From Sphingobium chungbukense (GTDB lineage: Bacteria > Pseudomonadota > Alphaproteobacteria > Sphingomonadales > Sphingomonadaceae): a DNA stretch of 64,000 nucleotides. Where the stretch lies: assembly GCF_001005725.1 (NCBI RefSeq), contig NZ_LBIC01000003.1, positions 248,001 to 312,000 of the forward strand, in the 5' to 3' direction. A model generated the notes under the pieces. It was not told the origin of the DNA. It worked only from the letters and a program-made list of their open reading frames with translations, and made no database searches. Made by a program: the position numbers and the translations under genes. Positions 25,481 to 34,573 of the stretch are shown here, one piece after another. Every line of letters begins with the position of its first letter. Within the stretch, counting starts at the first letter, position 1.

Positions 25481-26358
25481 GCGCTTCTGATCCTTGTTTC
25501 CGCGATCCACCATTGCGGATGCCCCTCCCGAAGCGAAGTCGCCGCCGCCACCAAATCACGCTCCGTATCGAACAGCGCGAAGCACGTCGCGCCTGATCCC
25601 GACATGCGGGCCATCGCCACGCCTTCGCAGGATCGCAGGCCTGACAGCACCTCGCCGATGACGGGTGCCACGGCCATCGCCGGCGGTTCAAGATCGTTGC
25701 GCCCGGCCTCGACCAATTGCCGGAGATCGCTGGCCGCCAAAGCGCCGCGATCGACCTGATCCCATCCTCCGAAAATGCGTGCCGTCGAAACGCCCACACC
25801 GGGATTGACCAGCAGCATGGGCATACCCGCCAGCCCGGGGATCGTCTGGCGCTGCAACACTTCGCCCCGGCCACTTACCATCTGCGTCACGCTGGACAGG
25901 CAGGCCGGAACATCCGATCCCAGCGACAGGGCAATCTGCTCCAGCGTCTCCGGCGCGATGGAGACGTCCCACAACCGCATCAGCAACCGCAACGCCGCTG
26001 CTGCATCGGCCGAACCGCCGCCAATGCCAGATGCGACAGGCAGGTTCTTCGTCAGCACCAACGCCGCGCCATCTTCTTTCCCGACATGGAAGCGCAAGGC
26101 GCAGGCAGCCTTCATCACCAGATTATCCGGTCCGGCATCCAGCATCTGCGCAAAAGGACCCTCCACACGCAGGCTGATCATGCCATCGGGCCGGACATGA
26201 CCGGCCAGCCGATCGCCCGCTTCGGCAAAGACGAACAGACTTTCCAGCGCATGATAGCCGTCAGGCCGTCTTTTCCGGACATGGAGCGCCAGATTCACCT
26301 TGGCAAAGGCCGTTTCGACCAGCTCTCCGGCACGGCATTCCGCTTCAACGTGCGGCAT
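25477..26358 (-). CDS. ispE: 4-diphosphocytidyl-2-C-methyl-D-erythritol kinase
   Basis: GHMP kinase of the MEP isoprenoid pathway. The 293-residue protein has AFAKVNLALHVRKRRPDGYH at the N-terminus. The ATP-binding motif PVASGIGGGSADAAAALR lies around residue 105, with the catalytic aspartate in LGSDVPACL. The GHMP C-terminal motif is ARMSGSGATCFALF. Its start overlaps the end of the TPR gene by 14 bases. Confidence 0.95.
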   Translation of the reverse strand: MPHVEAECRAGELVETAFAKVNLALHVRKRRPDGYHALESLFVFAEAGDRLAGHVRPDGMISLRVEGPFAQMLDAGPDNLVMKAACALRFHVGKEDGAALVLTKNLPVASGIGGGSADAAAALRLLMRLWDVSIAPETLEQIALSLGSDVPACLSSVTQMVSGRGEVLQRQTIPGLAGMPMLLVNPGVGVSTARIFGGWDQVDRGALAASDLRQLVEAGRNDLEPPAMAVAPVIGEVLSGLRSCEGVAMARMSGSGATCFALFDTERDLVAAATSLREGHPQWWIAETRIRSA

Positions 26359-27970
26359 ATTCCGGTTTCATTCCCTCTTTCGTCTTGGCGGCCAGACGCT
26401 CCGCCGCATGCCCTTCGGCAAAAACCGATGCTGCGCGCCAAGCATAGCGCGCTTCGTAACGGCGCCCCACCGCCCAGAGCGCATCGCCGAGATGCTCGTT
26501 GATCGTCACATCGGCCGGAGCCCCCGCCGCCGCGCGTTCCAGCATCGGCACGGCCGAGTCCAGGTCGCCGGTGACGAACTGCGCCCAGCCAAGCGAATCC
26601 GTGATCGAGGGGTCCTGCGGTTTGAGCGCGCTGGCCCGCTTCAACAGCCCAAGCGCTAAGTCCATATTCTGTCGCCGCTCGATCTGCGCATAGCCCAGAT
26701 AATTGAGGACGGTCGGCTCATCGGGCGCGATCCTGGCCGCCCGTTCCAACACCGTCCGCGCCTCGCTCCAACGAGCGCCTTGTTCGAGTGCGCTCCCTTC
26801 GAACAACAGCAGGGCCCAAGGCACGCCCTCTTCGGGATAGCGCGCCTGCGCAGCCTGGAAGGCGAGCGCCGCACCGCCAAAATCCTTATCCTCCGCCAGA
26901 AGCCGGCCAAGCTGTACATGCCGTCCCGCGCCAGCCTGAGGGGCTGCCGCCAATGTGCGGGCCAGGGCAATAGCCTCCCCGCGCCGGCCCGACGCGGCAA
27001 GCGCCTCGACCAGTTCTGCCTGTCCCAGCGCACCATACCAACCCATGGGCACAACCTTGCGCGCTTCCTCCACGCCATAGGCGGAATAGCCACCCCGCGT
27101 GAGCAGGTCCGCAAGAACGACGCGAAGCGCGCTTTCCTCGGGGGCGGCGAAGCTGGCGATTCGCGCCAGCCGGATACCCAGCGTTCCTGTGCTGTTATCG
27201 GTCGAGATATCAGCCGCCAACCGTGCGAGCAGATATGCGAACCCCTGCGCGGGCGACAGTGGCTTGCCGCCTGCGGCCGGCGGCCTGCCCCGATCAATAT
27301 CGGCCCGTGCCCGGGCGAGATCGGCCTCATCCTCCGGCAGCAGCGCCAAAGCGTGAGTCTTCGCACCCCTTGCCGCGAGTTGTCCCGCGAAGAGCAATCG
27401 CATATCCGCCGCCGGTCCGACCCGCAGGGCCAGCGCGCGATGGATGGCGGGTTCCGCCATGTCCAGATCGCCGCGGCCAAGCGCCAGCAGCGCCTGATGC
27501 TCGTCGGCATAGCGTTTTGCCAGGGACGCGAAACGGTCGTTGGGATCAATGGCGGGCGGCGCATAATGCCCTTCGCCCATCGAAATCCAGCTCAGGATGA
27601 TAGGCGCGAGAAAGGCGAAATTGGCTTCCGTGACCAGCCGATCGACCAGTCCGCGCGCCGACGCCCAATCCTTGCGGTTCAATGCGTCGCCAATCTGAAG
27701 CAGCGTGCCGTCGCGGGGCAGCAGCCCATCACTTTCCAGCAAGGCGGCGGATTTGAGCGCCAGCACCCGATCACCGCTGATCAGCGCCTGGAAATAGGAA
27801 CGCCGGGCTACCGACAGGCTTGCGGGGTCCCGCCCCAGCGCCTGTCGGTAGCTGTTGAGCGCCAGGCCGGGGGCGCCGTCGCCGTCTGCCAATCGCCCGC
27901 GCATATAGGCGTGCAGCGCGCTCCCCGGATCGACCGATGCCCCCGCCACGGCGGGCAGCATCAGCATCAT
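26345..27970 (-). CDS. Exported tetratricopeptide-repeat protein
   Basis: A 541-residue TPR protein, probably periplasmic or envelope-associated. It has a hydrophobic N-terminus ending LPAVAGA, then a long alanine-rich helical body. The clearest TPR motifs are near the C-terminus (EGALLFEGSALEQGARWSEA region, PTVLNYLGYAQIERRQ, PSITDSLGWAQFVTGD, VTINEHLGDALWAVGR). The function is unknown; such proteins follow ETF-QO and precede ispE in sphingomonads. The start is unclear: the ATG pair at 27970 lacks an SD and gives a signal peptide without a basic n-region. Confidence 0.82.
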   Translation of the reverse strand: MMLMLPAVAGASVDPGSALHAYMRGRLADGDGAPGLALNSYRQALGRDPASLSVARRSYFQALISGDRVLALKSAALLESDGLLPRDGTLLQIGDALNRKDWASARGLVDRLVTEANFAFLAPIILSWISMGEGHYAPPAIDPNDRFASLAKRYADEHQALLALGRGDLDMAEPAIHRALALRVGPAADMRLLFAGQLAARGAKTHALALLPEDEADLARARADIDRGRPPAAGGKPLSPAQGFAYLLARLAADISTDNSTGTLGIRLARIASFAAPEESALRVVLADLLTRGGYSAYGVEEARKVVPMGWYGALGQAELVEALAASGRRGEAIALARTLAAAPQAGAGRHVQLGRLLAEDKDFGGAALAFQAAQARYPEEGVPWALLLFEGSALEQGARWSEARTVLERAARIAPDEPTVLNYLGYAQIERRQNMDLALGLLKRASALKPQDPSITDSLGWAQFVTGDLDSAVPMLERAAAGAPADVTINEHLGDALWAVGRRYEARYAWRAASVFAEGHAAERLAAKTKEGMKPEYAAR

Positions 27971-27998
27971 TGCAGCAAATGCATGTTGAGGCAGGCGC

Positions 27999-29651
27999 CT
28001 ACATATTGGGATAGTTCGGTCCTCCGCCGCCTTCGGGCACGACCCAGTTGATATTCTGGGTCGGGTCCTTGATGTCGCATGTCTTGCAGTGGACGCAGTT
28101 CTGCGCATTGATCTGGAAACGGGGATTGCCCTCTTCCAGCCCGACCACTTCATAGACACCCGCCGGACAATAGCGTTGTGCCGGCTCGTCATAAAGGGGC
28201 AGGTTGTAGCTGATCGGGATCGACGGGTCCTTGAGCTGCAAATGCACCGGCTGATCTTCCTCATGGTTGGTGTTGCTGAGGAACACCGAAGACAGACGGT
28301 CGAAGCTGATGACGCCGTCGGGCTTGGGATAGTCGATCTTCTTGCTGACGTCCTTGCGCCAAAGCTTCTCGGCATCGGGCTTGTGCTTCATCGTGAAGGG
28401 CAAGCCGATCTTGAGCGTGCGCATCCACATGTCGATGCCGGCCAGAACCGTGCCGATGGTGCCGCCGAATTTGCTCAGCAGCGGTTCGGCATTCTTCACC
28501 AGTTGCAACTCGGCCGCGATCCAGCTCGACCGCAGCGTCGGCTCGTAATCGGCCAGCACGTCGCCCGAACGGTCGGCCTGGATCGCCGCGAAGGCTGATT
28601 CGGCGGCCAGCATTCCCGACTTCATCGCGGTATGCGTGCCCTTGATGCGGGGAACGTTGACGAACCCTGCGGAGCAGCCAATCAGCGCACCGCCAGGGAA
28701 GGCGAGCGTGGGGATCGACTGCCAGCCACCCTCGTTGATCGCACGCGCGCCATAGGAGACGCGACGGCCGCCTTCCAGATATTTGCGGATTTCCGGATGC
28801 TGCTTCCAGCGCTGGAATTCCTCGAACGGATAGAGATAGGGGTTGCTGTAGCCAAGGCCCACGACGAATCCCAAGGCCACCTGACCATTGGCCTGATGAT
28901 AAAGGAAGCCGCCGCCATAGGCATCCGTCAGCGGCCATCCCTGGGTGTGGATGACCAGACCCGGCTTGTGCTTGGCGGGGTCGATGTCCCACAATTCCTT
29001 CATACCGATGCCGTAGACCTGCGGTTCGCAGTCGGCGTCCAGCGCGAACTGGCGCTTCAGTATCTTGGTCAGATGGCCGCGCGCGCCCTCGGCGAAGAAG
29101 GTGTAACAGGCATGCAGTTCCAGGCCCGGCTGATAGTCGGGCTTGCGGTTCCCTTCGCGGTCGATGCCCATGTCGCCGGTAGCGACACCCTTCACCGAAC
29201 CGTCCTCATTGTAGAGGATTTCCGCCGCTGCGAAGCCCGGGAAGATTTCGACACCTAGCCCCTCGGCCTGCTCGGCCAGCCAACGGCAAAGATTGCCCAG
29301 CGATCCGGTATAGGTGCCCTTATTGTGCATCCAGCCGGGCGTCATGATGTGCGGCATCGCCATCTTGCCGCCCTTGCTGAGGAACCAGTGCTGGTTATCC
29401 GTCACCGGCGTTTCCGCCATGGGACAACCCATATCGCGCCATTCGGGAAACAGTTCATCCAGCGCCTTGGGATCGACCACCGCGCCCGACAGGATATGCG
29501 CCCCGATCTCCGACCCCTTCTCGAGTACGCAAACCGACAATTCCTGCCCGGCTTCGTTCGCCAACTGCTTCAACCTGATCGCAGACGACAGCCCGGCCGG
29601 TCCTCCGCCGACAATGACGACGTCATAGGGCATCGAATCCCGTTCGCTCAT
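27999..29651 (-). CDS. Electron transfer flavoprotein-ubiquinone oxidoreductase
   Basis: Membrane-associated FAD/4Fe-4S enzyme that passes electrons from ETF to ubiquinone during fatty-acid and amino-acid oxidation. The 550-residue protein starts with the FAD loop [17 protein letters not shown]. It continues through [15 protein letters not shown], the membrane/quinone region ([24 protein letters not shown]), and ends with the cluster cysteines (YCPAGVYE ... [19 protein letters not shown]). Length and all four cluster cysteines are normal. It is first gene of a minus-strand run of seven. Confidence 0.96.
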   Translation of the reverse strand: MSERDSMPYDVVIVGGGPAGLSSAIRLKQLANEAGQELSVCVLEKGSEIGAHILSGAVVDPKALDELFPEWRDMGCPMAETPVTDNQHWFLSKGGKMAMPHIMTPGWMHNKGTYTGSLGNLCRWLAEQAEGLGVEIFPGFAAAEILYNEDGSVKGVATGDMGIDREGNRKPDYQPGLELHACYTFFAEGARGHLTKILKRQFALDADCEPQVYGIGMKELWDIDPAKHKPGLVIHTQGWPLTDAYGGGFLYHQANGQVALGFVVGLGYSNPYLYPFEEFQRWKQHPEIRKYLEGGRRVSYGARAINEGGWQSIPTLAFPGGALIGCSAGFVNVPRIKGTHTAMKSGMLAAESAFAAIQADRSGDVLADYEPTLRSSWIAAELQLVKNAEPLLSKFGGTIGTVLAGIDMWMRTLKIGLPFTMKHKPDAEKLWRKDVSKKIDYPKPDGVISFDRLSSVFLSNTNHEEDQPVHLQLKDPSIPISYNLPLYDEPAQRYCPAGVYEVVGLEEGNPRFQINAQNCVHCKTCDIKDPTQNINWVVPEGGGGPNYPNM

Positions 29652-29778
29652 AGTCCCTCCATCTTGCGCGCGCCCTTGGTTTTCTCCCCAATCCGATCGC
29701 CGCGCTACCCAAACGTTTTACCACTGAGCGCGATGAAGAAACTTGACCACGGCGTCAACCTCTGGCCCAAGAAGATCG

Positions 29779-30495
29779 ATGCGGGGATTATTGCAGGAAA
29801 ATGTGGCAGAAGCTGCCGGCGCCTATCTGGCATGGTGGAATCTGGCAGGCGTGGATTGCGCCGTCGGTGAGACGCCGGTCAACTGGTTGCGTCCCGCGCC
29901 GACGGCAGCGGCGATCGGCGAATCCCCGGTTGCGTCCCAAGCGCCGTCGCGATCCCTTCCGCAAAGCTTGGAGGCATTCCTTGCCTGGCTTGCCGAGGCG
30001 GCCGATCAGCCGGAACGCCGCTGGCCCGGCACGCCGATCCTGCCCACAGGTCCCACCAACGCACCGTTGATGATCGTCACCGACATGCCCGATCCCGCCG
30101 ATGTCGGCGCAGGGCATTTGCTTGCCGACAAGGCGGGACAGTTGTTCGACGCCATGCTGCGTGCCATCGGACTCGGTCGTGCGGACATCCATCTCGCATC
30201 GCTTTTTCTGTCGCGCCCCCCCGGCGGCATGGTCGAGGCTTCTGATCTCATGGCCGCCGCGGCAAGAATGCGCACACATGTGATGCTTGCCGCGCCCCGG
30301 CGATTGTTGCTGCTGGGCGACCGCACGATCCGCGCGCTACTGCCCGAAAATCATCGTTTACCGAATTTTAACCATGATGACGGCACTGTTCCCGTCTTCG
30401 CCACATTTCATCCCCGCCTGCTGCTCGGTCAGCCCGCGGCAAAAGCGGAGTGTTGGCGTATATTGCAGAGTCTGATCGAGGAAATGCCCCAGTGA
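29779..30495 (+). CDS. Divergent uracil-DNA glycosylase-superfamily protein
   Basis: Predicted base-excision DNA glycosylase or derived protein. In the 238-residue chain the family 4/5 motif A position holds VTDMPDPADVGAGH (residues 100-113) instead of GEAPG-type sequence, followed by the typical LLADKAGQLFDAMLRAIGL. Motif B is ATFHPRLLLGQPAAK (208-222). The Fe-S cysteines of family 4 are largely missing (only C27 and C225). The start at 29779 follows AAGAAG; an upstream ATG at 29743 is less likely. Its stop overlaps the lytic transglycosylase start (GTGA). Confidence 0.75.
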   Translation: MRGLLQENVAEAAGAYLAWWNLAGVDCAVGETPVNWLRPAPTAAAIGESPVASQAPSRSLPQSLEAFLAWLAEAADQPERRWPGTPILPTGPTNAPLMIVTDMPDPADVGAGHLLADKAGQLFDAMLRAIGLGRADIHLASLFLSRPPGGMVEASDLMAAAARMRTHVMLAAPRRLLLLGDRTIRALLPENHRLPNFNHDDGTVPVFATFHPRLLLGQPAAKAECWRILQSLIEEMPQ

Positions 30496-32282
30496 TTCGC
30501 GCCGTAACCCGTTCGTCATGCCTGGCCATGGCTGCCGCCGCCGCATTGGCTGCCATGCCCACTCGCGCCGATACAGGGGGTGCCATAGTTGATTATTCCA
30601 ATTCCCGGTCCACAGCACCGTTGCAACTGAACGATGCCGACAGGACACGCTACAGTGCCATCTTTGCAGCGCTGCGTGACCAGAAATGGGTCGATGCCAA
30701 GGCGATGACTCTTGCATTGGGAGCAGACGACGCCATCCGGCCGGTTGCCCTGGCGGAACTGTATCTCGCCAAGAATTCACCGCGCGTCGAACTGTTCGAA
30801 GTGCTGGATCTGATCAACAAGGCGCCCTGGCTCGACAAGGCGGATCAGCTTTCCCGTCTCGCGCAAAAGCGCGGGGCGACGATTTTACCTACCCTGCCCC
30901 AGGTTCAGAAGATGGTCTGGCTGGGTAGCGCGCCGCGCCGCGAATATGTGCCCGCGGTCAAGACGGACATGCTGGCCCAGACGCTGGTCGGCCAAATCCA
31001 GCCCTTCATCAAGAATGATGACCCCGCGGGCGCCGAGGCCCTGCTTGCTACCGCGGAACCCGGCCTGACGCCGGACGGCCTGACGGAAGTGCGGCAGCGC
31101 GTTGCCTGGGCTTATTATATCGAAAGCGACGACAACAACGCCCGACGCATGGCGGCCAGGGCGCTGGAAAGCCGCAGCGGCGGCGACTGGGCGGTGCAGG
31201 CCCATTGGACCACAGGGCTTGCCGCCTGGCGGCAGAATGATTGCCGGACGGCTGCCCCCGCATTCGCCAATGTCTCGGCATTGGCCGGCAATGCGGATAT
31301 GCGGGCCGCAGGCGCCTATTGGGCGGCGCGGGCCTATATGGTCTGCGGTGAAGCGGAGAAGGTCGAAAATTTCCTCAAGACCGCCGCTCGGTCGGATGAA
31401 AGTTTCTATGGGCTGCTGGCGCGCGAGACGTTGGGCATGCCGCTGGGCGGCGCTCCGGTTGCGGCCCGCTTCGGCCCCGTCGAATGGCAGCAACTCAAGG
31501 ACAGCCCGAACGCCCGCGCAGCGATCGCCTTGGTGGCGGTCGGCGAAAATGGTCGGGCCGATCAGTTGCTCCGTTATCAGGCGCGGATCGGCGGCACGGG
31601 TCAGTATGACGCCCTGCTTCGCCTCGCCAGCGCGCTGAATCTTCCGGAAACGCAGCTCTGGCTGGCGCATAACGGGCCTGCGGGCAAGCAGCCGGCAAGC
31701 TTTGCCCGATTCCCTGCCCCGGCGTGGCGTCCCGACGGCGGCTGGCGGGTCGATCCCGCGCTGATCTATGCGCACACATTGCAGGAATCGGGTTTCCGCC
31801 GTGACGTCGTCAGCAGCGCGGGTGCGCGCGGCCTGATGCAGGTGCTGCCCAGCACCGGCAACCTCATGGGTCTAGCCTCTTCCGACCAGCTTTTCGTGCC
31901 GTCGACCAACATGGAATATGGCCAGCGCTATCTCGAAAGCCTGCGCGACATGAGCGCGACAGGTGGATTGCTGCCCAAGGTGATGGCCGCGTACAATGCC
32001 GGGCCAATGCCGGTGGAGCGGTGGAATAGCGAAGTGAAGGACAATGGCGATCCCCTGCTCTTCATCGAATCGCTGCCCTATTATGAAACCCGCGCCTATG
32101 TGAACATCGTGATGCGCAATTACTGGATGTATCAGATCCAGGCGAAGGGAAGCGCGGATTCGCTGACCGGCATGGCTCAGAGCCTGTGGCCGACCTTCCC
32201 GGGCGCCAAGGGTGCGCGTCTCGTTCGGCTGACCCCCAAGACGCCGATGGCGAGTGCGAGCATCGCGGGCGGCTCCGACTGA
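30492..32282 (+). CDS. Soluble lytic murein transglycosylase
   Basis: Periplasmic enzyme that cleaves peptidoglycan glycan strands with 1,6-anhydro formation. The GTG start at 30492 overlaps the UDG stop and gives a signal peptide ([26 protein letters not shown]). A long alpha-superhelical region (about residues 40-410) leads to the SLT domain. There the catalytic glutamate lies in [23 protein letters not shown] (HTLQES near residue 430), and the NMEYGQRYL and AAYNAGP motifs follow. At 596 residues it is a typical Slt70-like protein. Confidence 0.92.
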   Translation: MIRAVTRSSCLAMAAAAALAAMPTRADTGGAIVDYSNSRSTAPLQLNDADRTRYSAIFAALRDQKWVDAKAMTLALGADDAIRPVALAELYLAKNSPRVELFEVLDLINKAPWLDKADQLSRLAQKRGATILPTLPQVQKMVWLGSAPRREYVPAVKTDMLAQTLVGQIQPFIKNDDPAGAEALLATAEPGLTPDGLTEVRQRVAWAYYIESDDNNARRMAARALESRSGGDWAVQAHWTTGLAAWRQNDCRTAAPAFANVSALAGNADMRAAGAYWAARAYMVCGEAEKVENFLKTAARSDESFYGLLARETLGMPLGGAPVAARFGPVEWQQLKDSPNARAAIALVAVGENGRADQLLRYQARIGGTGQYDALLRLASALNLPETQLWLAHNGPAGKQPASFARFPAPAWRPDGGWRVDPALIYAHTLQESGFRRDVVSSAGARGLMQVLPSTGNLMGLASSDQLFVPSTNMEYGQRYLESLRDMSATGGLLPKVMAAYNAGPMPVERWNSEVKDNGDPLLFIESLPYYETRAYVNIVMRNYWMYQIQAKGSADSLTGMAQSLWPTFPGAKGARLVRLTPKTPMASASIAGGSD

Positions 32283-32809
32283 TGCCGATCGATGAAAGCC
32301 GGGCCTTCCTGCCGGTCCGGATCGCGCTTCTCACCGTGTCAGACAGCCGGACAACCGCCGATGATCGTTCGGGCGACATATTGGCGGAACGAATCGGCGC
32401 TGCCGGTCATATCCTGGCCATGCGCTATATCGAACGGGACGAACGCGCCGCCATCGTCGCCCGGCTCCATAGCTGGATCGACGATCCCGAGATCGATTGC
32501 ATCATCACTACCGGGGGAACCGGCGTCACGGGCAGAGATGTCACTCCGGAGGCGCTTGCCCAGGTTCAGGATAAGGAAATCCCCGGCTTTGGCGAACTCT
32601 TCCGCTGGTTGAGCTATCAGACCATCGGCACTTCCACGATCCAATCGCGCGCGACGGCCTGCGTCGCGCGGGGCACCTATATTTTCGCGCTACCGGGATC
32701 GACCGGCGCCGTGAAGGACGCGTGGGACGGCATTCTGGTCAGCCAACTCGACAGCCGTTTTCGCCCCTGCAATTTCGTCGAACTGATGCCGCGCCTGACC
32801 GAGCGTTGA
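32282..32809 (+). CDS. moaB: Molybdenum cofactor biosynthesis protein MoaB
   Basis: MogA/MoaB-family protein predicted to adenylylate molybdopterin. The 175-residue protein has [17 protein letters not shown] near residue 15, the [16 protein letters not shown] loop, [17 protein letters not shown], and [17 protein letters not shown]. The start at 32282 overlaps the transglycosylase stop by one base (TGATG). No other moa/moe genes are here. It converges on the YbjN gene with only three bases between. Confidence 0.93.
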   Translation: MPIDESRAFLPVRIALLTVSDSRTTADDRSGDILAERIGAAGHILAMRYIERDERAAIVARLHSWIDDPEIDCIITTGGTGVTGRDVTPEALAQVQDKEIPGFGELFRWLSYQTIGTSTIQSRATACVARGTYIFALPGSTGAVKDAWDGILVSQLDSRFRPCNFVELMPRLTER

Positions 32810-32812
32810 GGT

Positions 32813-33322
32813 TTATTTGCCCTTCACCGGGTTTTCCTTGAAGAATTTCGCGGCCTCGCCCAGCATGACCGCCCACCAGTCGATCACATCGGCGAAATTC
32901 TTCTGATTGAGCCCGCCTACGGTCGTCACATCATAAGCCAGTGCCAGCGAATGATCGTCCCAGACGGACATCTGGCTGAAACGCTTGTCCTTGTTCCATT
33001 TGTTGGCAAGTTCCGGTGTATTGCCGCCATCATCCTCGAAGCTCAGCTGAAATTGCAGCGATCCGCATTTCTTCGCCTGCTCGCATTCGTAGAAGAAGAT
33101 GGTGAAGTTATAGCCATTGGCGGCGCTTTCGATCAATGGATTGCCGGTTGTCTTACTTTTGTCCAGAGCAGCCTTATAGCCCTCGGCCTGCAAGGCACGG
33201 ACCACCGATTGCGGATCGCTGGCGCAGACAAGTCCGTCACCGCAAGGGTCGGCATCGGCCGCCCAGGATGGCGACGCCGTCGCGACGATTCCCATGGCCA
33301 CGGCCATCGCTATCCTCTTCAT
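32813..33322 (-). CDS. Exported YbjN-domain protein
   Basis: A 169-residue protein with a signal peptide (MKRIAMAVAMGIVATASPSWA) and a small YbjN-like domain (SVVRALQAEGYKA ... ADVIDWWAVMLGEAAKFF). Two cysteine pairs in the mature part (CGDGLVC; CEQAKKC) may form disulfides in the periplasm. The start at 33322 follows GGGGGTGG; a six-residue longer start is open but weak. The exact role is unknown. Confidence 0.8.
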   Translation of the reverse strand: MKRIAMAVAMGIVATASPSWAADADPCGDGLVCASDPQSVVRALQAEGYKAALDKSKTTGNPLIESAANGYNFTIFFYECEQAKKCGSLQFQLSFEDDGGNTPELANKWNKDKRFSQMSVWDDHSLALAYDVTTVGGLNQKNFADVIDWWAVMLGEAAKFFKENPVKGK

Positions 33323-33368
33323 CCACCCCCCTGAAATCATGGCATGTTGATGCCCGGAGCAAAGCCTC

Positions 33369-33397
33369 TTGTCAATATGTTCTTCTTATGTTCTAAC
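33369..33397 (+). promoter_or_regulatory. Promoter with LexA (SOS) box before the radical SAM gene
   Basis: GTTC-TTCTTAT-GTTC at 33379-33393 exactly matches the alphaproteobacterial LexA operator GTTC-N7-GTTC. It sits between a -35-like TTGTCA (33369-33374) and, 17 bases on, a -10-like TCTAAC (33392-33397), so LexA would block RNA polymerase directly. The start codon at 33404 is only six bases after the -10, which suggests a leaderless or nearly leaderless mRNA. Confidence 0.7.
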
Positions 33398-33403
33398 GAC
33401 AAG

Positions 33404-34471
33404 ATGGTCGTTGAGAAGGGCAGAGGTGCGACGCTGAATGGCGAGAGCCGGCGCTTCAACATGCCTGAACGGATTGCGGATGGGGATTGGCTCGACACGC
33501 TTGAAGAAGTGGATGGTCTTCCGCCGCGCCGCCGTACACAGGTCACGGTGGAGCAACCACGCACCATCATCAGCCGCAACGCGTCCCCGGATATTGCCTT
33601 CAGCCAGTCGATCAACGCCTATCGGGGATGCGAACATGGTTGCATCTATTGCTTTGCGCGGCCCACCCACGCCTATCACGACCTGTCGCCCGGGATCGAT
33701 TTCGAGACGCGCCTGTTCGCCAAGCCGAACGCGGCGCAATTGCTGAAAGTCGAACTTTCGCGCAAGTCCTATCATGTCGCTCCGCTGGCCATCGGGACCA
33801 ATACCGATCCGTATCAACCCATTGAAAAGGATTGGAGAATTACTCGACAATGCCTTGAAATATTATGGGAATGTCGACACCCAGTTTATATCACCACCAA
33901 GTCCGACCGCGTCTTGCGGGACATCGACCTGCTTGCCGGGATGGCACGGCACGATCTTGTTTCCGTGATGATTTCCGTGACCAGCCTTGATCCTGCTGTC
34001 GCCCGGACATTGGAACCGCGTGCGCCGCATCCACTACGTCGACTCGACGCCATTCGTCGTTTATCGGAGGCTGGCGTTCCGGTGGTCGCCAGCATATCCC
34101 CGATCATCCCCGCCATCACCGATCATGAGATAGAGTCGCTGATCGCCCATGTGGCTGCGGCGGGAGCGCGGGAAGTGAGCTATATCCCCGTCCGTTTACC
34201 CCATGAGGTCGCGCCCTTGTTCCGGGCATGGCTGGAGGCTCACTATCCCGATCGTGCGGGCAAGGTCATGGGGATCATCCGTGAATTGCGGGGCGGGCGC
34301 GACAATGATCCCGATTTCGGCAGCCGGATGCGCGGGAAGGGCGTATGGGCCGACCTTATCAGGGCGCGCTTTCTGAAAGCACGCCAGCGGGCAGGCTTGG
34401 GCGGCCGGCGACTGATGCTGCGCACCGACCTCTTCCGTCCGCCCCAAGGCGACCAATTACGGTTATTTTAG
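33404..34471 (+). CDS. PA0069/Rv2578c-family radical SAM protein, SOS-controlled
   Basis: Radical SAM enzyme distantly related to spore photoproduct lyase. The 355-residue protein has the conserved N-terminal KGRGATLNGESRRF, then RNASPDIAFSQSINAYRGC and the cluster motif CEHGCIYCFARPTHAY (cysteines near 81, 85, 88). It continues with IGTNTDPYQPIEK, ITTKSDRVLRD and SISPIIPAITDHE. The start at 33404 keeps the KGRGA motif; an ATG at 33377 would run through the LexA box. The substrate is unknown for the family; the LexA box points to DNA damage. Confidence 0.88.
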   Translation: MVVEKGRGATLNGESRRFNMPERIADGDWLDTLEEVDGLPPRRRTQVTVEQPRTIISRNASPDIAFSQSINAYRGCEHGCIYCFARPTHAYHDLSPGIDFETRLFAKPNAAQLLKVELSRKSYHVAPLAIGTNTDPYQPIEKDWRITRQCLEILWECRHPVYITTKSDRVLRDIDLLAGMARHDLVSVMISVTSLDPAVARTLEPRAPHPLRRLDAIRRLSEAGVPVVASISPIIPAITDHEIESLIAHVAAAGAREVSYIPVRLPHEVAPLFRAWLEAHYPDRAGKVMGIIRELRGGRDNDPDFGSRMRGKGVWADLIRARFLKARQRAGLGGRRLMLRTDLFRPPQGDQLRLF

Positions 34472-34573
34472 AGCATCTTGCGCAAAAGTGGGAACCGGTC
34501 TTGCGCAAAAATGGGGCGGAAACGAAAAACTGGGCGCGCGTCCCAGACCTTGATTTAACGCGGCGCCCTCTAA
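34470..34573. repeat. Dispersed intergenic repeat, copy A (overlaps the dnaE stop codon)
   Basis: The left end AGAGCATC.TGCGCAAAAGTGGG and following AACCGG, and the right end TGATTTAACGC..CGC.CTCTA, match copy B at 60520-60626 in inverted orientation. The middle differs. The terminal CTCTA supplies the dnaE TAG (34570-34572, minus strand). Such AGAGCATCGTGCGCAAAAGTGGG elements are widespread in alphaproteobacteria. Confidence 0.75.

Noticed and set aside
33377..33403. Earlier start for the radical SAM gene at ATG 33377
   Set aside because: It would place coding sequence inside the -10 region and LexA box; family similarity begins at KGRGA, just after 33404.
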